This document shows positions 1 to 8,266 of a DNA stretch of 64,000 nt, one piece after another. The stretch's first letter is position 1, and the number at the start of each line of letters is the position of its first letter. Both the position numbers and the translations under genes were made by a program. The stretch comes from Sulfitobacter mediterraneus. Its GTDB lineage: Bacteria; Pseudomonadota; Alphaproteobacteria; Rhodobacterales; Rhodobacteraceae. The stretch spans positions 124,001 to 188,000 of the forward strand of contig NZ_QBKU01000009.1 in assembly GCF_003054325.1 (NCBI RefSeq), in the 5' to 3' direction. Below the pieces are notes generated by a model. That model had not been told where the DNA came from and did not search any database. It worked only from the letters and a program-made list of their open reading frames with translations.

Positions 1-474
1 GTCAAGCCAATCCGCGTCGGCCTTGGGGAAATCGCGCAGCACATACCCCGGCACCGCATCCTTGTGACCAGGATGGCCAACCCCAAGGCGCACGCGGTCA
101 TACTCCGGCCCGATATGGGCATGGATTGAACGCAACCCATTGTGCCCCGCATGGCCGCCGCCGCTTTTGCATTTGACCTTGCCGGGGGCGAGGTCGATCT
201 CGTCGTGCAGCACGATCACATCTGCCGGGTCCAGCTTGTAGAACCGCATCGCGGCCTGCACCGATTGGCCTGAGTTGTTCATAAAGGTTTCAGGTTTCAG
301 CAAGACGGCCCGGTCAGAGCCAAAACGCCCCTCGCTGACGCTCCCCTGATGTTTGCCCTTCCACGGGGCAAATCCATGATCCGCCGCGATCTGGTCAAGG
401 GCCATAAAGCCGATGTTGTGCCGGTTGCGGGCGTATTTGCCACCGGGGTTGCCGAGACCAACAATCAATTTCAT
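1..474 (-). CDS. pth: Peptidyl-tRNA hydrolase, 3' end outside window
   Basis: Peptidyl-tRNA hydrolase cleaves the ester bond of peptidyl-tRNAs that drop off the ribosome, recycling tRNA in the cytoplasm. The first 158 codons are visible; the C-terminus lies beyond base 1. The start ATG at 474 gives [11 protein letters not shown], the family's N-terminal signature with Asn9. His19 in RNRHNIGF corresponds to the catalytic histidine (His20 in E. coli). [16 protein letters not shown] and GGGHAGHNG follow in the expected order and supply the tRNA-binding and catalytic Asn/Asp residues. In related genomes pth lies next to rplY; here four genes separate them, suggesting an insertion. I am sure of the identity. 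Confidence 0.96.
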   Translation of the reverse strand, partial: MKLIVGLGNPGGKYARNRHNIGFMALDQIAADHGFAPWKGKHQGSVSEGRFGSDRAVLLKPETFMNNSGQSVQAAMRFYKLDPADVIVLHDEIDLAPGKVKCKSGGGHAGHNGLRSIHAHIGPEYDRVRLGVGHPGHKDAVPGYVLRDFPKADADWLD

Positions 475-664
475 CACATCACTCCTGAACTGGGCGGCAC
501 TGTAACGCTGCTGTGCGGCGAGGGGAATGCTCGGGATGGCAGAAAACCTATGGATCTGCTGGCAGGTTGTCCCGCTTTTGGCGCAGGAACCGCAGAACCG
601 CGAGATCAGTGGTCAGGGATATTGCCTTGTTAAAACAACAATTTGCCAATTTGAGGTCCGCCAG

Positions 665-1750
665 TTACAGCGCAAAATCCGCACGCGCGGCCCACAAGGG
701 TTGAAAGCCGCTGCCGGTTTGGGCCTCGACCCTGTCCAGCGCCTCCAACCCTGCTTGCGCACCGTGCAATCGTGCTGTGACCACCGCCTGTGCGACCATT
801 GCGCCCGCTGTGGGGGCCAGTTGCAACAGCGCATGGTAGAGCTTGTTCAGCGCGGTCCAATCGGTTTGCCCACTGTCCTTTCGGGTCATGTGAACCGCTT
901 CTATCGCAGCCTCAATCTGAAAGCGGCCCCATTGACCCAAACTATGGGCCAGTGTCAGTTGGCGATTGCCATAGGCGATCAACCGATCATCCCAAAGGGT
1001 CACGTCCTGTTGCGGCGTTGGCACCAAACTGCGGTTTTGAACACGCGCCTGCGCCCTTGCATGGCTGAGCGCGATCAGCGCCGCCAGCCCTTTGATCTCT
1101 GGGTCATCCGGCAACAACTGTGCCAACAAGTCCGCGAGATATAGCGCCTCTTCTCCCATGCCATCACTTGGGTCGAGCCAGTCATGGGCGTGCACGGCAT
1201 AGATCGCTTCGGCAATTGCGGTGCTGCGCAAGGGCAGTTGATCGGCGTCCGGAATTTGAAATGGAATGCCCGCATCGCGGATCTTGGCCTTGGCCCGCAC
1301 CAGCCGTTTGGCCAGCGCCGCAGGCGAGACCATGAAGAGCCGCGCGATGGTCTTTGCGTCGATCCCCAATACCGTTTGCAGCATCAAAGGGGTGTGCAGG
1401 TCCGCTGCGATGGCCGGGTGGGCGCAGACCATCAGCAGGGCCAACCGTTCGTCCGGGAATGTGCTGTCATCTGCGTCGGTATCCGGCATGTCGGGGATCT
1501 CGCTTTGCGTGGGAAACCGGGTTTGGCGGCGCTGATGATCGGTTAGATGATTGCGCGCCACCGAAAGCAACCATGCATCGGGATTGTCCGGTACGCCCTT
1601 GGCGGGCCAATGGGTCAACGCGCGGGCGAACGCAGTCGAGAGCGCGTCTTCGGCCAGGGCAATGTCATGGGTGCGGGCCGACAGAAACGCCAGCAACCGC
1701 CCATAGGATGTCCGCGCCGCCATTTCGGCAGCGCGGGCGGCTTGGGTCAT
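665..1750 (-). CDS. ECF sigma factor with C-terminal TPR-like domain (ECF42-like)
   Basis: A 361-residue extracytoplasmic-function RNA polymerase sigma factor. Region 2 occupies roughly residues 8-80 (AEDALSTAFARAL, then the DNA-melting part around DAWLLSVARNHLTDHQRR). Region 4 lies near 130-175 (GIDAKTIARLFMVS, then PAALAKRLVRAKAKI). The remaining half is a helical extension typical of the group that lacks a classic anti-sigma factor. The start at 1750 was chosen because it overlaps the stop of the upstream YciI gene (ATGA); upstream extension would run into that gene. The pairing with a DGPF/YciI-type protein is the known genomic signature of ECF42 sigma factors. The inducing signal and target promoters cannot be read from the sequence. 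Confidence 0.88.
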   Translation of the reverse strand: MTQAARAAEMAARTSYGRLLAFLSARTHDIALAEDALSTAFARALTHWPAKGVPDNPDAWLLSVARNHLTDHQRRQTRFPTQSEIPDMPDTDADDSTFPDERLALLMVCAHPAIAADLHTPLMLQTVLGIDAKTIARLFMVSPAALAKRLVRAKAKIRDAGIPFQIPDADQLPLRSTAIAEAIYAVHAHDWLDPSDGMGEEALYLADLLAQLLPDDPEIKGLAALIALSHARAQARVQNRSLVPTPQQDVTLWDDRLIAYGNRQLTLAHSLGQWGRFQIEAAIEAVHMTRKDSGQTDWTALNKLYHALLQLAPTAGAMVAQAVVTARLHGAQAGLEALDRVEAQTGSGFQPLWAARADFAL

Positions 1751-2100
1751 TCCCCGCCCATCGCCGAGGCGCGAATTTCGACCTTGCCAGTCTTTGCAGC
1801 GGGGCATTTTTCGGCCCATGCCATCGCGGCATCCAGATCAGGCACATCAATCACGAAATATCCGCCCAAGGTTTCCTTGGTGTCGGCAAAGGGGCCATCC
1901 TGCACCTGCTTGCTGCCGCCTTTGACCGACAGGGTTGTGGCGGTCTGCACCGGTTGCAGCCAATCGGTGTCCACAAACACGCCCGCCTCGTGCAGCGCAC
2001 CGATATAGGCGCCATAAACCTCTTTTTCGGCCGCCCAATCATCAGGGGTCATATGGGCCAGATCAGCGGGGTCCGTATAAAGCAAAAATGTGTAACGCAT
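1747..2100 (-). CDS. YciI-family (DGPF domain) protein
   Basis: A 117-residue YCII-related protein. The defining DGPF signature appears as DGPFADTKETLGGYFVI, followed by DLDAAMAWAEKCP, typical of the small ferredoxin-like fold. The start at 2100 (MRYTFLLYTD) fits the family better than a 7-residue extension. Biochemical function is unknown for most members; homologues near ECF42 sigma factors are thought to be their targets or accessory partners. The stop codon overlaps the sigma factor start by 4 bp, so the two are translationally coupled. A polyketide-cyclase-like protein lies just upstream, making a three-gene cassette. Confidence 0.9.
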   Translation of the reverse strand: MRYTFLLYTDPADLAHMTPDDWAAEKEVYGAYIGALHEAGVFVDTDWLQPVQTATTLSVKGGSKQVQDGPFADTKETLGGYFVIDVPDLDAAMAWAEKCPAAKTGKVEIRASAMGGE

Positions 2101-2125
2101 TGTTCTATCCTTTGGTCTCAATAAA

Positions 2126-2635
2126 TCAGGTTGCGGATGCCAAATTGGTCAGGCCCTGCTCAAAAGTCTTGCCGATCATGCCATCCATGAAAAGGCCAAA
2201 GACGCGCGCCACCGGGTTAAAGCCGAGATCCATGTCCATGCTCCAGGTCACATCCGTGCCATGGGCCGTTGCCACAGCCTTGATCATCTGTGTGGGTTGG
2301 CCCATGGCGCCCAGATCAATGTCATAACGCACGGCGTCGGCGCTGATTTCTGCAACTGTCTGTCGGCCTGTCCCGTCCTTGCCATCAAAATCAAAGCCGG
2401 ATCCAACGCCGGATTGTGGTCCAAAGTGGCTGATCTTGAGGGCCGGATCTGCCGTCAGATAGGGGTTAAATCGCTGATAGCCTTCGTTGGATCTGGCCAG
2501 TGCCAGCACCGCGGCTGGATCTGCGTCGATCGCCGCGTGGCGTTCGACATGAATGTGGCGGGGCAACAGAAGCGTGCCGGCGGCGGTCAATGCGAGAAGG
2601 CCTGTGCCCCCTGCGAGAATGGTCCAAATGGTCAT
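2126..2635 (-). CDS. SRPBCC-superfamily (polyketide cyclase/START-like) protein
   Basis: A 169-residue protein with an N-terminal hydrophobic segment (about residues 4-24, TIWTILAGGTGLLALTAAG) followed by a START/Bet v1-like ligand-binding fold, seen in the opening HIHVERHAAIDADPAAVLAL and the closing GLFMDGMIGKTFEQGLTNL. Such proteins bind hydrophobic ligands; no specific ligand can be named. It lies 25 bp upstream of the YciI gene in the same direction and is probably the first gene of the sigma-factor cassette. The membrane anchor suggests the domain faces the periplasm, but topology is inferred only. Confidence 0.8.
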   Translation of the reverse strand: MTIWTILAGGTGLLALTAAGTLLLPRHIHVERHAAIDADPAAVLALARSNEGYQRFNPYLTADPALKISHFGPQSGVGSGFDFDGKDGTGRQTVAEISADAVRYDIDLGAMGQPTQMIKAVATAHGTDVTWSMDMDLGFNPVARVFGLFMDGMIGKTFEQGLTNLASAT

Positions 2636-2753
2636 GATGTCCTCTCAATCTGTGTAGGAAAGCCTTGATGCTTTCATAGACATGACGAACGGGCAGACCG
2701 CAGATGGACATTGGTGGGAGATTTTTTTGAAATTTTCTCACGGCGGGGCACCG

Positions 2754-2789
2754 AAAAAAACAAAAGGGGCCGCAGATGCGACCCCTTTC
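2754..2789 (-). terminator. Rho-independent terminator of rplY
   Basis: Read on the minus strand, the region after the rplY stop (2815) forms a stem of AAAGGGG (plus strand 2763-2769) with CCCCTTT (2782-2788). An inner CGCA/TGCG pairing extends it, and a U-rich run follows (A-tract on the plus strand at 2754-2765). Stem plus U-tract directly after a ribosomal protein gene is classical intrinsic termination. Confidence 0.85.
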
Positions 2790-2814
2790 AGCACTTGCGC
2801 ATGGCGCGTGGTGC

Positions 2815-3468
2815 TTATTCTTCGCCGTCAGATTGCTCTGTGGATGGCACTTCGTCTGCTGCGACTTCTTCTTCGTCATCGTCGGACTGGCTGGCCAGAC
2901 CGGAAGGCGCGGACACCTGAGCGATAACAAAGTCACGGTCGATTGTTGGCTTGGCACCTTCTGGCAATTTCACGTCGGAAATTGTCAGGTTGTCGCCGAT
3001 TTCCAGTGCAGACACGTCAATGACGAGGCTTTCTGGAATGTCAGCAGCGGTCACAACCAGTTCAACTTCTGGACGGACCAGCGTCAGAACGCCGCCCATT
3101 TTCAGACCGGGCGATTCTTCTTCGCCGTGCACTTCAACGTTGATGAACAGGTTCACCTTTGTGGTGCGCTTGAGACGCATGAAATCAACATGCGTTGGCA
3201 GGTCTTTTACAACGTGGCGCTGAACGTCGCGGCAGATCACACGAACATCATCGTGACCTTCGACTTTCATGTTGAACAGGGTGGACTTGAACCGGCCCTT
3301 GCGCAGCATTGTCAGCAGCTTGTTGAAAGGAATGTTGATCGGCAGCGGGTCGTTGTCGCCCCCGAACACAATACCTGGTACCATACCGTCACGGCGCGCC
3401 TGACGAGCGGCGCCCTTGCCTGTCCCCGTGCGAACCTGGGCTTCAAGATCTGGAATCTCTCCGGCCAT
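2815..3468 (-). CDS. rplY: 50S ribosomal protein L25/Ctc family
   Basis: A 217-residue long-form L25 (CTC/TL5 type) that binds 5S rRNA in the large ribosomal subunit. The N-terminal domain (about 1-95) carries [19 protein letters not shown] and a PFNKLL segment; a C-terminal beta domain follows, then a strongly acidic tail ([12 protein letters not shown], ending EQSDGEE) common in alphaproteobacterial L25. The start at 3468 has a GGAG ribosome-binding site 7 bases upstream; a longer in-frame reading to 3618 begins with non-family sequence and is rejected. A clear terminator follows, so it is probably the last or only gene of its transcript. Confidence 0.96.
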   Translation of the reverse strand: MAGEIPDLEAQVRTGTGKGAARQARRDGMVPGIVFGGDNDPLPINIPFNKLLTMLRKGRFKSTLFNMKVEGHDDVRVICRDVQRHVVKDLPTHVDFMRLKRTTKVNLFINVEVHGEEESPGLKMGGVLTLVRPEVELVVTAADIPESLVIDVSALEIGDNLTISDVKLPEGAKPTIDRDFVIAQVSAPSGLASQSDDDEEEVAADEVPSTEQSDGEE

Positions 3469-3616
3469 TTTAATCTCCAATATATTTAGGGCGGGAATCC
3501 TCCAAGGCTGTATTCCCGCGTGAAGCCGCGCGTATAGACGCCTTTTGCCGGTGTGGAAAGAGCAAAACCGCATCCGCGCTCTTGGCCTTTGCGGCAAGCC
3601 GTGGCAAGCCCGTTCC

Positions 3617-4771
3617 ATGAGCTTGAAAAACGATCTTTATTTGACCCGAAAACCCCTGGCCGGATTTCTGGCTATTGGCATGACTTGGGCTGTGTATTTC
3701 GCCCAGATGCCGGTGATCAAGGCCAATGTGGAGGCCTCGGACGGGGCCTACGGCGCGGCGGTGCTGTTTTCCGCCTTCGGGGCGCTGGCGGCGATGTGGC
3801 TGGCGCCAGCCTGTCAGAAATACGCCAAGGGGCTGGCCCTGCCATTGGGCATTGCAGCGCTGGGGCTGGGGATGTTCGGGGCAGGGGCGGCGGCCAGTCT
3901 GGCGTTTCTCACGATTGCGCTGTTGCTGGCGTCTGCGGGGTCCGGGGTTGTGGACGTCCTGATCAACGCGCGTGTGTCCGAGATCGAAGAACGCTCCGGC
4001 AGGTCGCTGATGAACCTCAATCATGCGCTTTATTCCTTTGCCTATGCAGGCGGGGCGCTGGCGACCGGGGCGCTGCGTAGTTTGGAAGTCACGCCGGTGC
4101 CGGTGTTTGCCGGGGTCTGCGTGATACTTGTCTTCTTCGCTTGGGCCTCCAACGGGGTTGCACCAGATGTGCAGGATATGCCGGACACGCCACACAACGG
4201 CCTGCCGCATCTTCTGGTCTTTCTGGTGGGGTTGGTCGTCATGATGGCCTTTTTGGCCGAGGCGGCCTCAGAGGGGTGGTCGGCCCTGCATCTAGAGCGG
4301 ACCTTGGGCGGCTCAGCCGGAGAGGGGGCCATGGGGCCCGCGCTTTTGGGGCTGACCATGGGCATCGGGCGGCTCAGTGGGCATGCCTTGTCGCGGTGGT
4401 TGCGTGATACGCATTTGATGCTGGTGGCGTCCTTGGTCTCTGCTGCCGGGCTGGTGCTGGCGGCACTGGCAGGCAGTGTCGCAGTGGCGCTTACCGGCTT
4501 TGCGATTGCTGGGCTGGGCATATCGGTGGTTGCGCCATTGGCGCTGGCGCTGATCGGGCGGGTCGTTGCCCCGCAAGTGCGGCTGGCGGCGATCAGCCGC
4601 GCATCCGTTCTGGGCTATGGCGCGTTCTTCTTCGGGCCGCCGCTGATGGGGTTGATTGCCGAAGGGTTCGGCCTGCGCACGGCTTTTGGCGCAATTGCTG
4701 CAATGCTCTGCCTGACCGCACTGGCGCTGATCCCTGCCGTGGCGCGGCGTGTGGCCTACGCCCGCGCGTGA
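3617..4771 (+). CDS. MFS transporter
   Basis: A 384-residue major facilitator superfamily protein with about twelve hydrophobic segments in two halves, beginning [17 protein letters not shown]. The loop [23 protein letters not shown] and the second-half [23 protein letters not shown] resemble the YbjJ/FucP-like branch whose substrates are mostly unknown. The start at 3617 (MSLKNDLYL) was chosen over 3545 because the extra 24 residues are not membrane-protein-like. The 3' end overlaps the convergent sulfotransferase gene by 16 bp. No neighbour identifies the substrate. Confidence 0.88.
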   Translation: MSLKNDLYLTRKPLAGFLAIGMTWAVYFAQMPVIKANVEASDGAYGAAVLFSAFGALAAMWLAPACQKYAKGLALPLGIAALGLGMFGAGAAASLAFLTIALLLASAGSGVVDVLINARVSEIEERSGRSLMNLNHALYSFAYAGGALATGALRSLEVTPVPVFAGVCVILVFFAWASNGVAPDVQDMPDTPHNGLPHLLVFLVGLVVMMAFLAEAASEGWSALHLERTLGGSAGEGAMGPALLGLTMGIGRLSGHALSRWLRDTHLMLVASLVSAAGLVLAALAGSVAVALTGFAIAGLGISVVAPLALALIGRVVAPQVRLAAISRASVLGYGAFFFGPPLMGLIAEGFGLRTAFGAIAAMLCLTALALIPAVARRVAYARA

Positions 4772-5376
4772 TGCAGATAGCCATCTGCGGCCATCAACCG
4801 GTCATACAGCGCAAATTCATCGGCCCGCGCCGCCCGCAGAAGTGCGGCAACATCATCGCTTAGCGGGGCATCCATGGTGGGTGAGACATTCTTGGGCGCG
4901 ATCTCGACCGTGTCTTCGAGCCGTTCGGACAAAAACTGCCGGAATGCCAACTGGTTTTCATAGGCAAACAGATGTTCAACCTGCACCGCGCCATTGCCAT
5001 CGGTGAGGAAATTGAACTGTGTGCCGATCTGGGCATAGGGGGGCGGATCATCCGAAATGACCGCCCGCACATAGGCGTCAAAACTGATGCCATCGGTGCT
5101 CAAATCGCTGCCCTTAAGCCGGGCCGCCGTGCGGTATTTGTACCAGCTGCGGATCTGGTCCACCGGATCGCGCATCACCGCCAAAGGTTCGGGGAAAACG
5201 CCAAAGGTGTCTGCCAGAAACGGGCCGATTTTACGCATATACCGCTGGGCATTGATATGTTTGCGATTGCGCGAAAAGACCACCTCTGCCTTGGGGCGCA
5301 GGGCCATCTCGACGGCGGTTGTGCCGGTTTTGGGGACCGCCAGAAAGGCCAGCCTATGCCGCAGAAAAATCAACAT
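4756..5376 (-). CDS. Small sulfotransferase-family protein
   Basis: A 206-residue protein of the P-loop sulfotransferase family. Near the N-terminus FLAVPKTGTTAVEMAL (residues 11-26) matches the 5'-phosphosulfate-binding loop, and VMRDPVDQIRSWYKY matches the 3'-phosphate-binding segment of PAPS-using enzymes. Roseobacter homologues are often mislabelled gamma-glutamyl kinase. The acceptor is unknown. The gene is monocistronic as far as can be seen, 23 bp downstream of the alpha-hydroxy-acid dehydrogenase in the same orientation, and it overlaps the MFS gene tail to tail. It is unrelated in size and sequence to the larger sulfotransferase at 48332. Confidence 0.78.
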   Translation of the reverse strand: MLIFLRHRLAFLAVPKTGTTAVEMALRPKAEVVFSRNRKHINAQRYMRKIGPFLADTFGVFPEPLAVMRDPVDQIRSWYKYRTAARLKGSDLSTDGISFDAYVRAVISDDPPPYAQIGTQFNFLTDGNGAVQVEHLFAYENQLAFRQFLSERLEDTVEIAPKNVSPTMDAPLSDDVAALLRAARADEFALYDRLMAADGYLHHARA

Positions 5377-5399
5377 AGACCAGACCTATCAGGGGTGGC

Positions 5400-6566
5400 T
5401 CAAGACTGCCAGACCCCGCCAAAATCCTGCGGCACCAAAAGGTTGTGGCGCCCCAGATCGGTGACCTGTGTTTCCCCGCACAGCGCCATGGTGGTGTCCA
5501 GCTCGCGGTGAATGACTTCAAGCGCGGTTGTCACGCCCTTTTGCCCCATCGCCCCCAGACCATAGACAAAGGCGCGCCCGATAAAGGTGCCCTTGGCCCC
5601 CATCGCCAGCGCCTTAAGCACGTCCTGACCAGAGCGGATGCCGCTGTCCAGATGCACCTCAACCTGATCACCAACTGCATCCAGAATGGACGGCAGCGCG
5701 GCGATGGAACTCAGCGCTCCGTCAAGCTGGCGGCCGCCATGGTTGGAGACAATGATCGCATCCGCTCCGACCTTGAGCGCCATTTTGGCGTCTTCGGCGT
5801 CCAGAATACCCTTGAGGATCACCTTGCCGCCCCATTGCTCCTTAAGCTTGGCAACTTTGTTCCAATCCAATGACGGATCAAATTGTTCTGCTGTCCAAGC
5901 GCCAAGGCTGGAAGCGTCAGAGATGCCCTCCACATGGCCAACGATATTGCCAAACTCGCGCCGCTGCGCCCGCAACATTTCCAAACCCCACGACCATTTG
6001 GTCGCCAGATTGGCCATGGTCTTGAGCGTCAGTTTTGGCGGGGCGGACAGCCCGTTTTTCAGATCCTTGTGGCGTTGTCCCAGAATTTGCAGATCCAGCG
6101 TGATCACCAGCGCCGAACAATTGGCGTCTTTGGCCCTTTGGATCAGGCGGCTGACGTAATCTTGATCGCGCATGGTATAAAGCTGAAACCAGAAGGGTGC
6201 GCCCGTTGCCTCGGCGACATCCTCGATGGAGTTGATGGACATCGTCGAAAGGGTGAATGGCACCCCGAAATCCCGCGCCGCCTTGGCCGCTTTGATCTCG
6301 CCATCAGCATGTTGCATGCCGGTCAGGCCAACCGGGGCCAACGCCACGGGCATTGCCACATCCTGCCCGATCATTTGGCTGGCGGTGCTGCGCCCGGACA
6401 TGTCGACCGCCACGCGTTGACGCAGGCGCAATTGGTCAAAATCAGAGGTGTTCTCGCGGAAAGTCTGCTCCGTCCAACTGCCGGATTCGCAATAATCATA
6501 GAACATGCGCGGCACGCGGCGTTCGTAGATGCGTTTGAGATCATTGATGTTCGTGATGACGGGCAT
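5400..6566 (-). CDS. lldD: FMN-dependent alpha-hydroxy-acid dehydrogenase, L-lactate dehydrogenase-like
   Basis: A 388-residue member of the FMN-dependent alpha-hydroxy-acid oxidase/dehydrogenase family, which oxidises L-lactate or similar 2-hydroxy acids and passes electrons to the respiratory chain. Motifs in order are FYDYCESGSWTE, MPVALAPVGLTGM, FWFQLYTMRD, the active-site segment SNHGGRQLDGA with the catalytic His, and the FMN phosphate-binding DSGIRSGQDVLKALAMGAKG. Length and motifs fit LldD. The start at 6566 is supported by GGAG 8-9 bases upstream. An ATTGGTAA-N7-TTACCAAT element lies at 6582-6604, directly upstream, and resembles LldR/FadR-type operators. Glycolate or mandelate as substrate cannot be excluded. 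Confidence 0.88.
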   Translation of the reverse strand: MPVITNINDLKRIYERRVPRMFYDYCESGSWTEQTFRENTSDFDQLRLRQRVAVDMSGRSTASQMIGQDVAMPVALAPVGLTGMQHADGEIKAAKAARDFGVPFTLSTMSINSIEDVAEATGAPFWFQLYTMRDQDYVSRLIQRAKDANCSALVITLDLQILGQRHKDLKNGLSAPPKLTLKTMANLATKWSWGLEMLRAQRREFGNIVGHVEGISDASSLGAWTAEQFDPSLDWNKVAKLKEQWGGKVILKGILDAEDAKMALKVGADAIIVSNHGGRQLDGALSSIAALPSILDAVGDQVEVHLDSGIRSGQDVLKALAMGAKGTFIGRAFVYGLGAMGQKGVTTALEVIHRELDTTMALCGETQVTDLGRHNLLVPQDFGGVWQS

Positions 6567-6581
6567 GGTGTTTCGCTCCAT

Positions 6582-6604
6582 ATTGGTAATGTTTGCTTAC
6601 CAAT
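6582..6604. promoter_or_regulatory. Candidate GntR/LldR-type operator
   Basis: A perfect inverted repeat ATTGGTAA (6582-6589) and TTACCAAT (6597-6604) separated by 7 bases lies 16 bp upstream of the lldD start. The TGGT...ACCA core is the hallmark of FadR-subfamily GntR regulators, including LldR. No GntR gene is in this window, so the regulator would act from elsewhere. Confidence 0.5.
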
Positions 6605-6646
6605 CAGAGTGGCAAAGATCAAATTTCTTTTTTTTGCAGGGTTGAT

Positions 6647-6688
6647 TGGTGCGATATCGCACCATATATGTAGTTCGAAATCGCACTA
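6647..6688. promoter_or_regulatory. Two tandem 18-bp palindromic sites, candidate MarR operators
   Basis: TGGTGCGATATCGCACCA at 6647-6664 is a perfect 18-bp palindrome. TAGTTCGAAATCGCACTA at 6671-6688 is an imperfect version of the same pattern, 24 bp downstream. The second ends one base before the nitroreductase start region (6690), so a bound protein would block transcription or translation initiation. The likely ligand is the MarR regulator encoded at the end of the same operon. Confidence 0.55.
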
Positions 6689-6689
6689 A

Positions 6690-7808
6690 ATGGAGATGAA
6701 GATGACCCTTACCAGACGAAAAGCCTTAACGCTGATTGGCGGCGGCACTGTGTTGGCGGCAACGGGAACGATTGGCGGTTGCAGCGCGATCACCACCCCA
6801 AACACGGCGATACGGCCATGGGCTTTGGCGGGCGAATATGACGACCCGCGGCTCAATGCGCTGAGCTTTGCACTGCTTGCGCCGAACCCGCACAATCTGC
6901 AACCGTGGCAAGTGCGGCTGGAAGGGAGCAATGGCCTGACCCTGATGCGCGACAGCACCAAAGCCCTGCCGGAGACCGATCCGCTGGACCGGCAGATCTT
7001 TATCGGATTGGGGTGTTTCATTGAACAGATGGAACTGGCTGCAGGCGCGGCGGGATACAGAACCAAGGTGAAGCTGTTCCCCGAAGGTCCACGCGGCCCG
7101 GTTGCCTATGCGGCGCTGGCGCAGGGCGGCAAGGCTGATCCCTTGGCGGCACAGATCCTGAAGCGGGGGTCGTGCAAAGAACCCTTTGAGGATCGCGCAG
7201 TGCCTGCCGTTCTGGCCAATCAACTGGAGCTTTTGGCGGATATCTACACAGATCCCGCAGAAGTCGCCCAATTGCGTAAACTGACCATTGATGCCTGGAT
7301 GGTCGAAACCATGACCCCCCGCACGATGCAGGAAAGCGTGGATCTGATGCGGATGGGCAAGGCCGAGATCAACGCCAACCCCGACGGGATTGATCTGGGC
7401 GGTGCCTATATGGAAGGGCTGATGCTGGCCGGACTGCTCAGCCGTGAAATCCTGTCCGACCCAGACAGCAAAGGGTTCAAACAAGGTCTGAAGATGTACC
7501 ATGATATGCTGATGGCCACGCCCGCCTATGCGGTGATCACCACCAAAGGCAACAGCCGGGCAGATCAGATTGCAGCGGGGCGCCGGTGGCTTCGGCTCAA
7601 TCTGGCGACCACGGGCATGGGGCTGTCGTTGCATCCAGTCAGTCAGGCGTTACAGGAATATCCCGAAATGAAGGCGCATTACGCGCAGGCCCATCAAACG
7701 CTTGCGACCAAGGGGCAGACGGTTCAAATGCTGGGGCGCTTGGGCTATGGTCCTGCTACACAGCGCACGCCGCGTTGGCCACTGGAGACCAAGCTGATTG
7801 ACGCATGA
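6690..7808 (+). CDS. Tat-exported nitroreductase-family lipoprotein
   Basis: A 372-residue protein. The N-terminus carries a twin-arginine motif (LTRRKALTLIGGG, residues 7-19), a hydrophobic stretch and an IGGC lipobox-like end, predicting Tat export and possibly lipid anchoring. The body resembles nitroreductase-like periplasmic proteins (NPHNLQPWQVRL with the flavin-contact pattern, GLGCFIEQMELAAGAAGY, then GRRWLRLNLATTGMGLSLHPVSQ). Such proteins probably bind a flavin, but the substrate is unknown. The start is ATG 6690 or ATG 6702; both keep the Arg pair. Its 3' end overlaps the MarR gene, so the two are an operon that may respond to a toxic or redox-active compound. Confidence 0.8.
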   Translation: MEMKMTLTRRKALTLIGGGTVLAATGTIGGCSAITTPNTAIRPWALAGEYDDPRLNALSFALLAPNPHNLQPWQVRLEGSNGLTLMRDSTKALPETDPLDRQIFIGLGCFIEQMELAAGAAGYRTKVKLFPEGPRGPVAYAALAQGGKADPLAAQILKRGSCKEPFEDRAVPAVLANQLELLADIYTDPAEVAQLRKLTIDAWMVETMTPRTMQESVDLMRMGKAEINANPDGIDLGGAYMEGLMLAGLLSREILSDPDSKGFKQGLKMYHDMLMATPAYAVITTKGNSRADQIAAGRRWLRLNLATTGMGLSLHPVSQALQEYPEMKAHYAQAHQTLATKGQTVQMLGRLGYGPATQRTPRWPLETKLIDA

Positions 7809-8262
7809 GTTCGACCCCGCCATGATCTTCGACTTTTTCAAAGAGGTCGGGATCATCGAACAACTCAGCCGCGCCCGACTTGAGGCGCGGTTGCCGGATG
7901 GATTGATCGCCCCGCATTTTGCGGTGCTCAACCATTTGACAGTGCGGGGGGATGGCGCAGTGCCCATCGACATGGCCCGCGCCTTTCAAATTCCAAAGAC
8001 CTCGATGACCCATACGATCAAAGGGCTTGTGCAGCATGGGTTGGTCGAAATGCGCTCCAACCCCGATGATGGGCGGTCCAAACAGGTCTGGTTAACGGAC
8101 AAGGGCATTGCGATGCGCCAAGAGGTGATCAACGCGCTTGGCGCAGATTTTGCCCTGCTGGCCGAGGGGTTTGACATGGCCGCGCTGGCCCGGATCAAAC
8201 CCACCCTGACCGCATTGCGCGAATACCTTGATGATGCCCGCGATGTGACGGCGGGCGGTTAG
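7798..8262 (+). CDS. MarR-family transcriptional regulator
   Basis: A 154-residue winged-helix regulator. The helix-turn-helix is in the middle (MARAFQIPKTSMTHTIKGL) and the wing contains the family signature NPDDGRSKQVWLTDKG. Starting at TTG 7798 gives a GGAG ribosome-binding site 10 bases upstream; starting at ATG 7822 (MIFDFFKEVG) is also possible and would shorten the protein by 8 residues. It overlaps the end of the nitroreductase gene and probably represses that operon from the tandem palindromes at 6647-6688. It ends 5 bp from the convergent trpA gene. Confidence 0.87.
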   Translation: MTHEFDPAMIFDFFKEVGIIEQLSRARLEARLPDGLIAPHFAVLNHLTVRGDGAVPIDMARAFQIPKTSMTHTIKGLVQHGLVEMRSNPDDGRSKQVWLTDKGIAMRQEVINALGADFALLAEGFDMAALARIKPTLTALREYLDDARDVTAGG

Positions 8263-8266
8263 GCCC

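Noticed and set aside
527-1144. Long plus-strand open reading frame antisense to the sigma factor
   Set aside because: Its composition is Cys/Arg/Gln-rich and without family features; the minus strand encodes a clear sigma factor here.
3469-3618. N-terminal extension of rplY
   Set aside because: The extra residues do not resemble L25, and a GGAG site supports the start at 3468.
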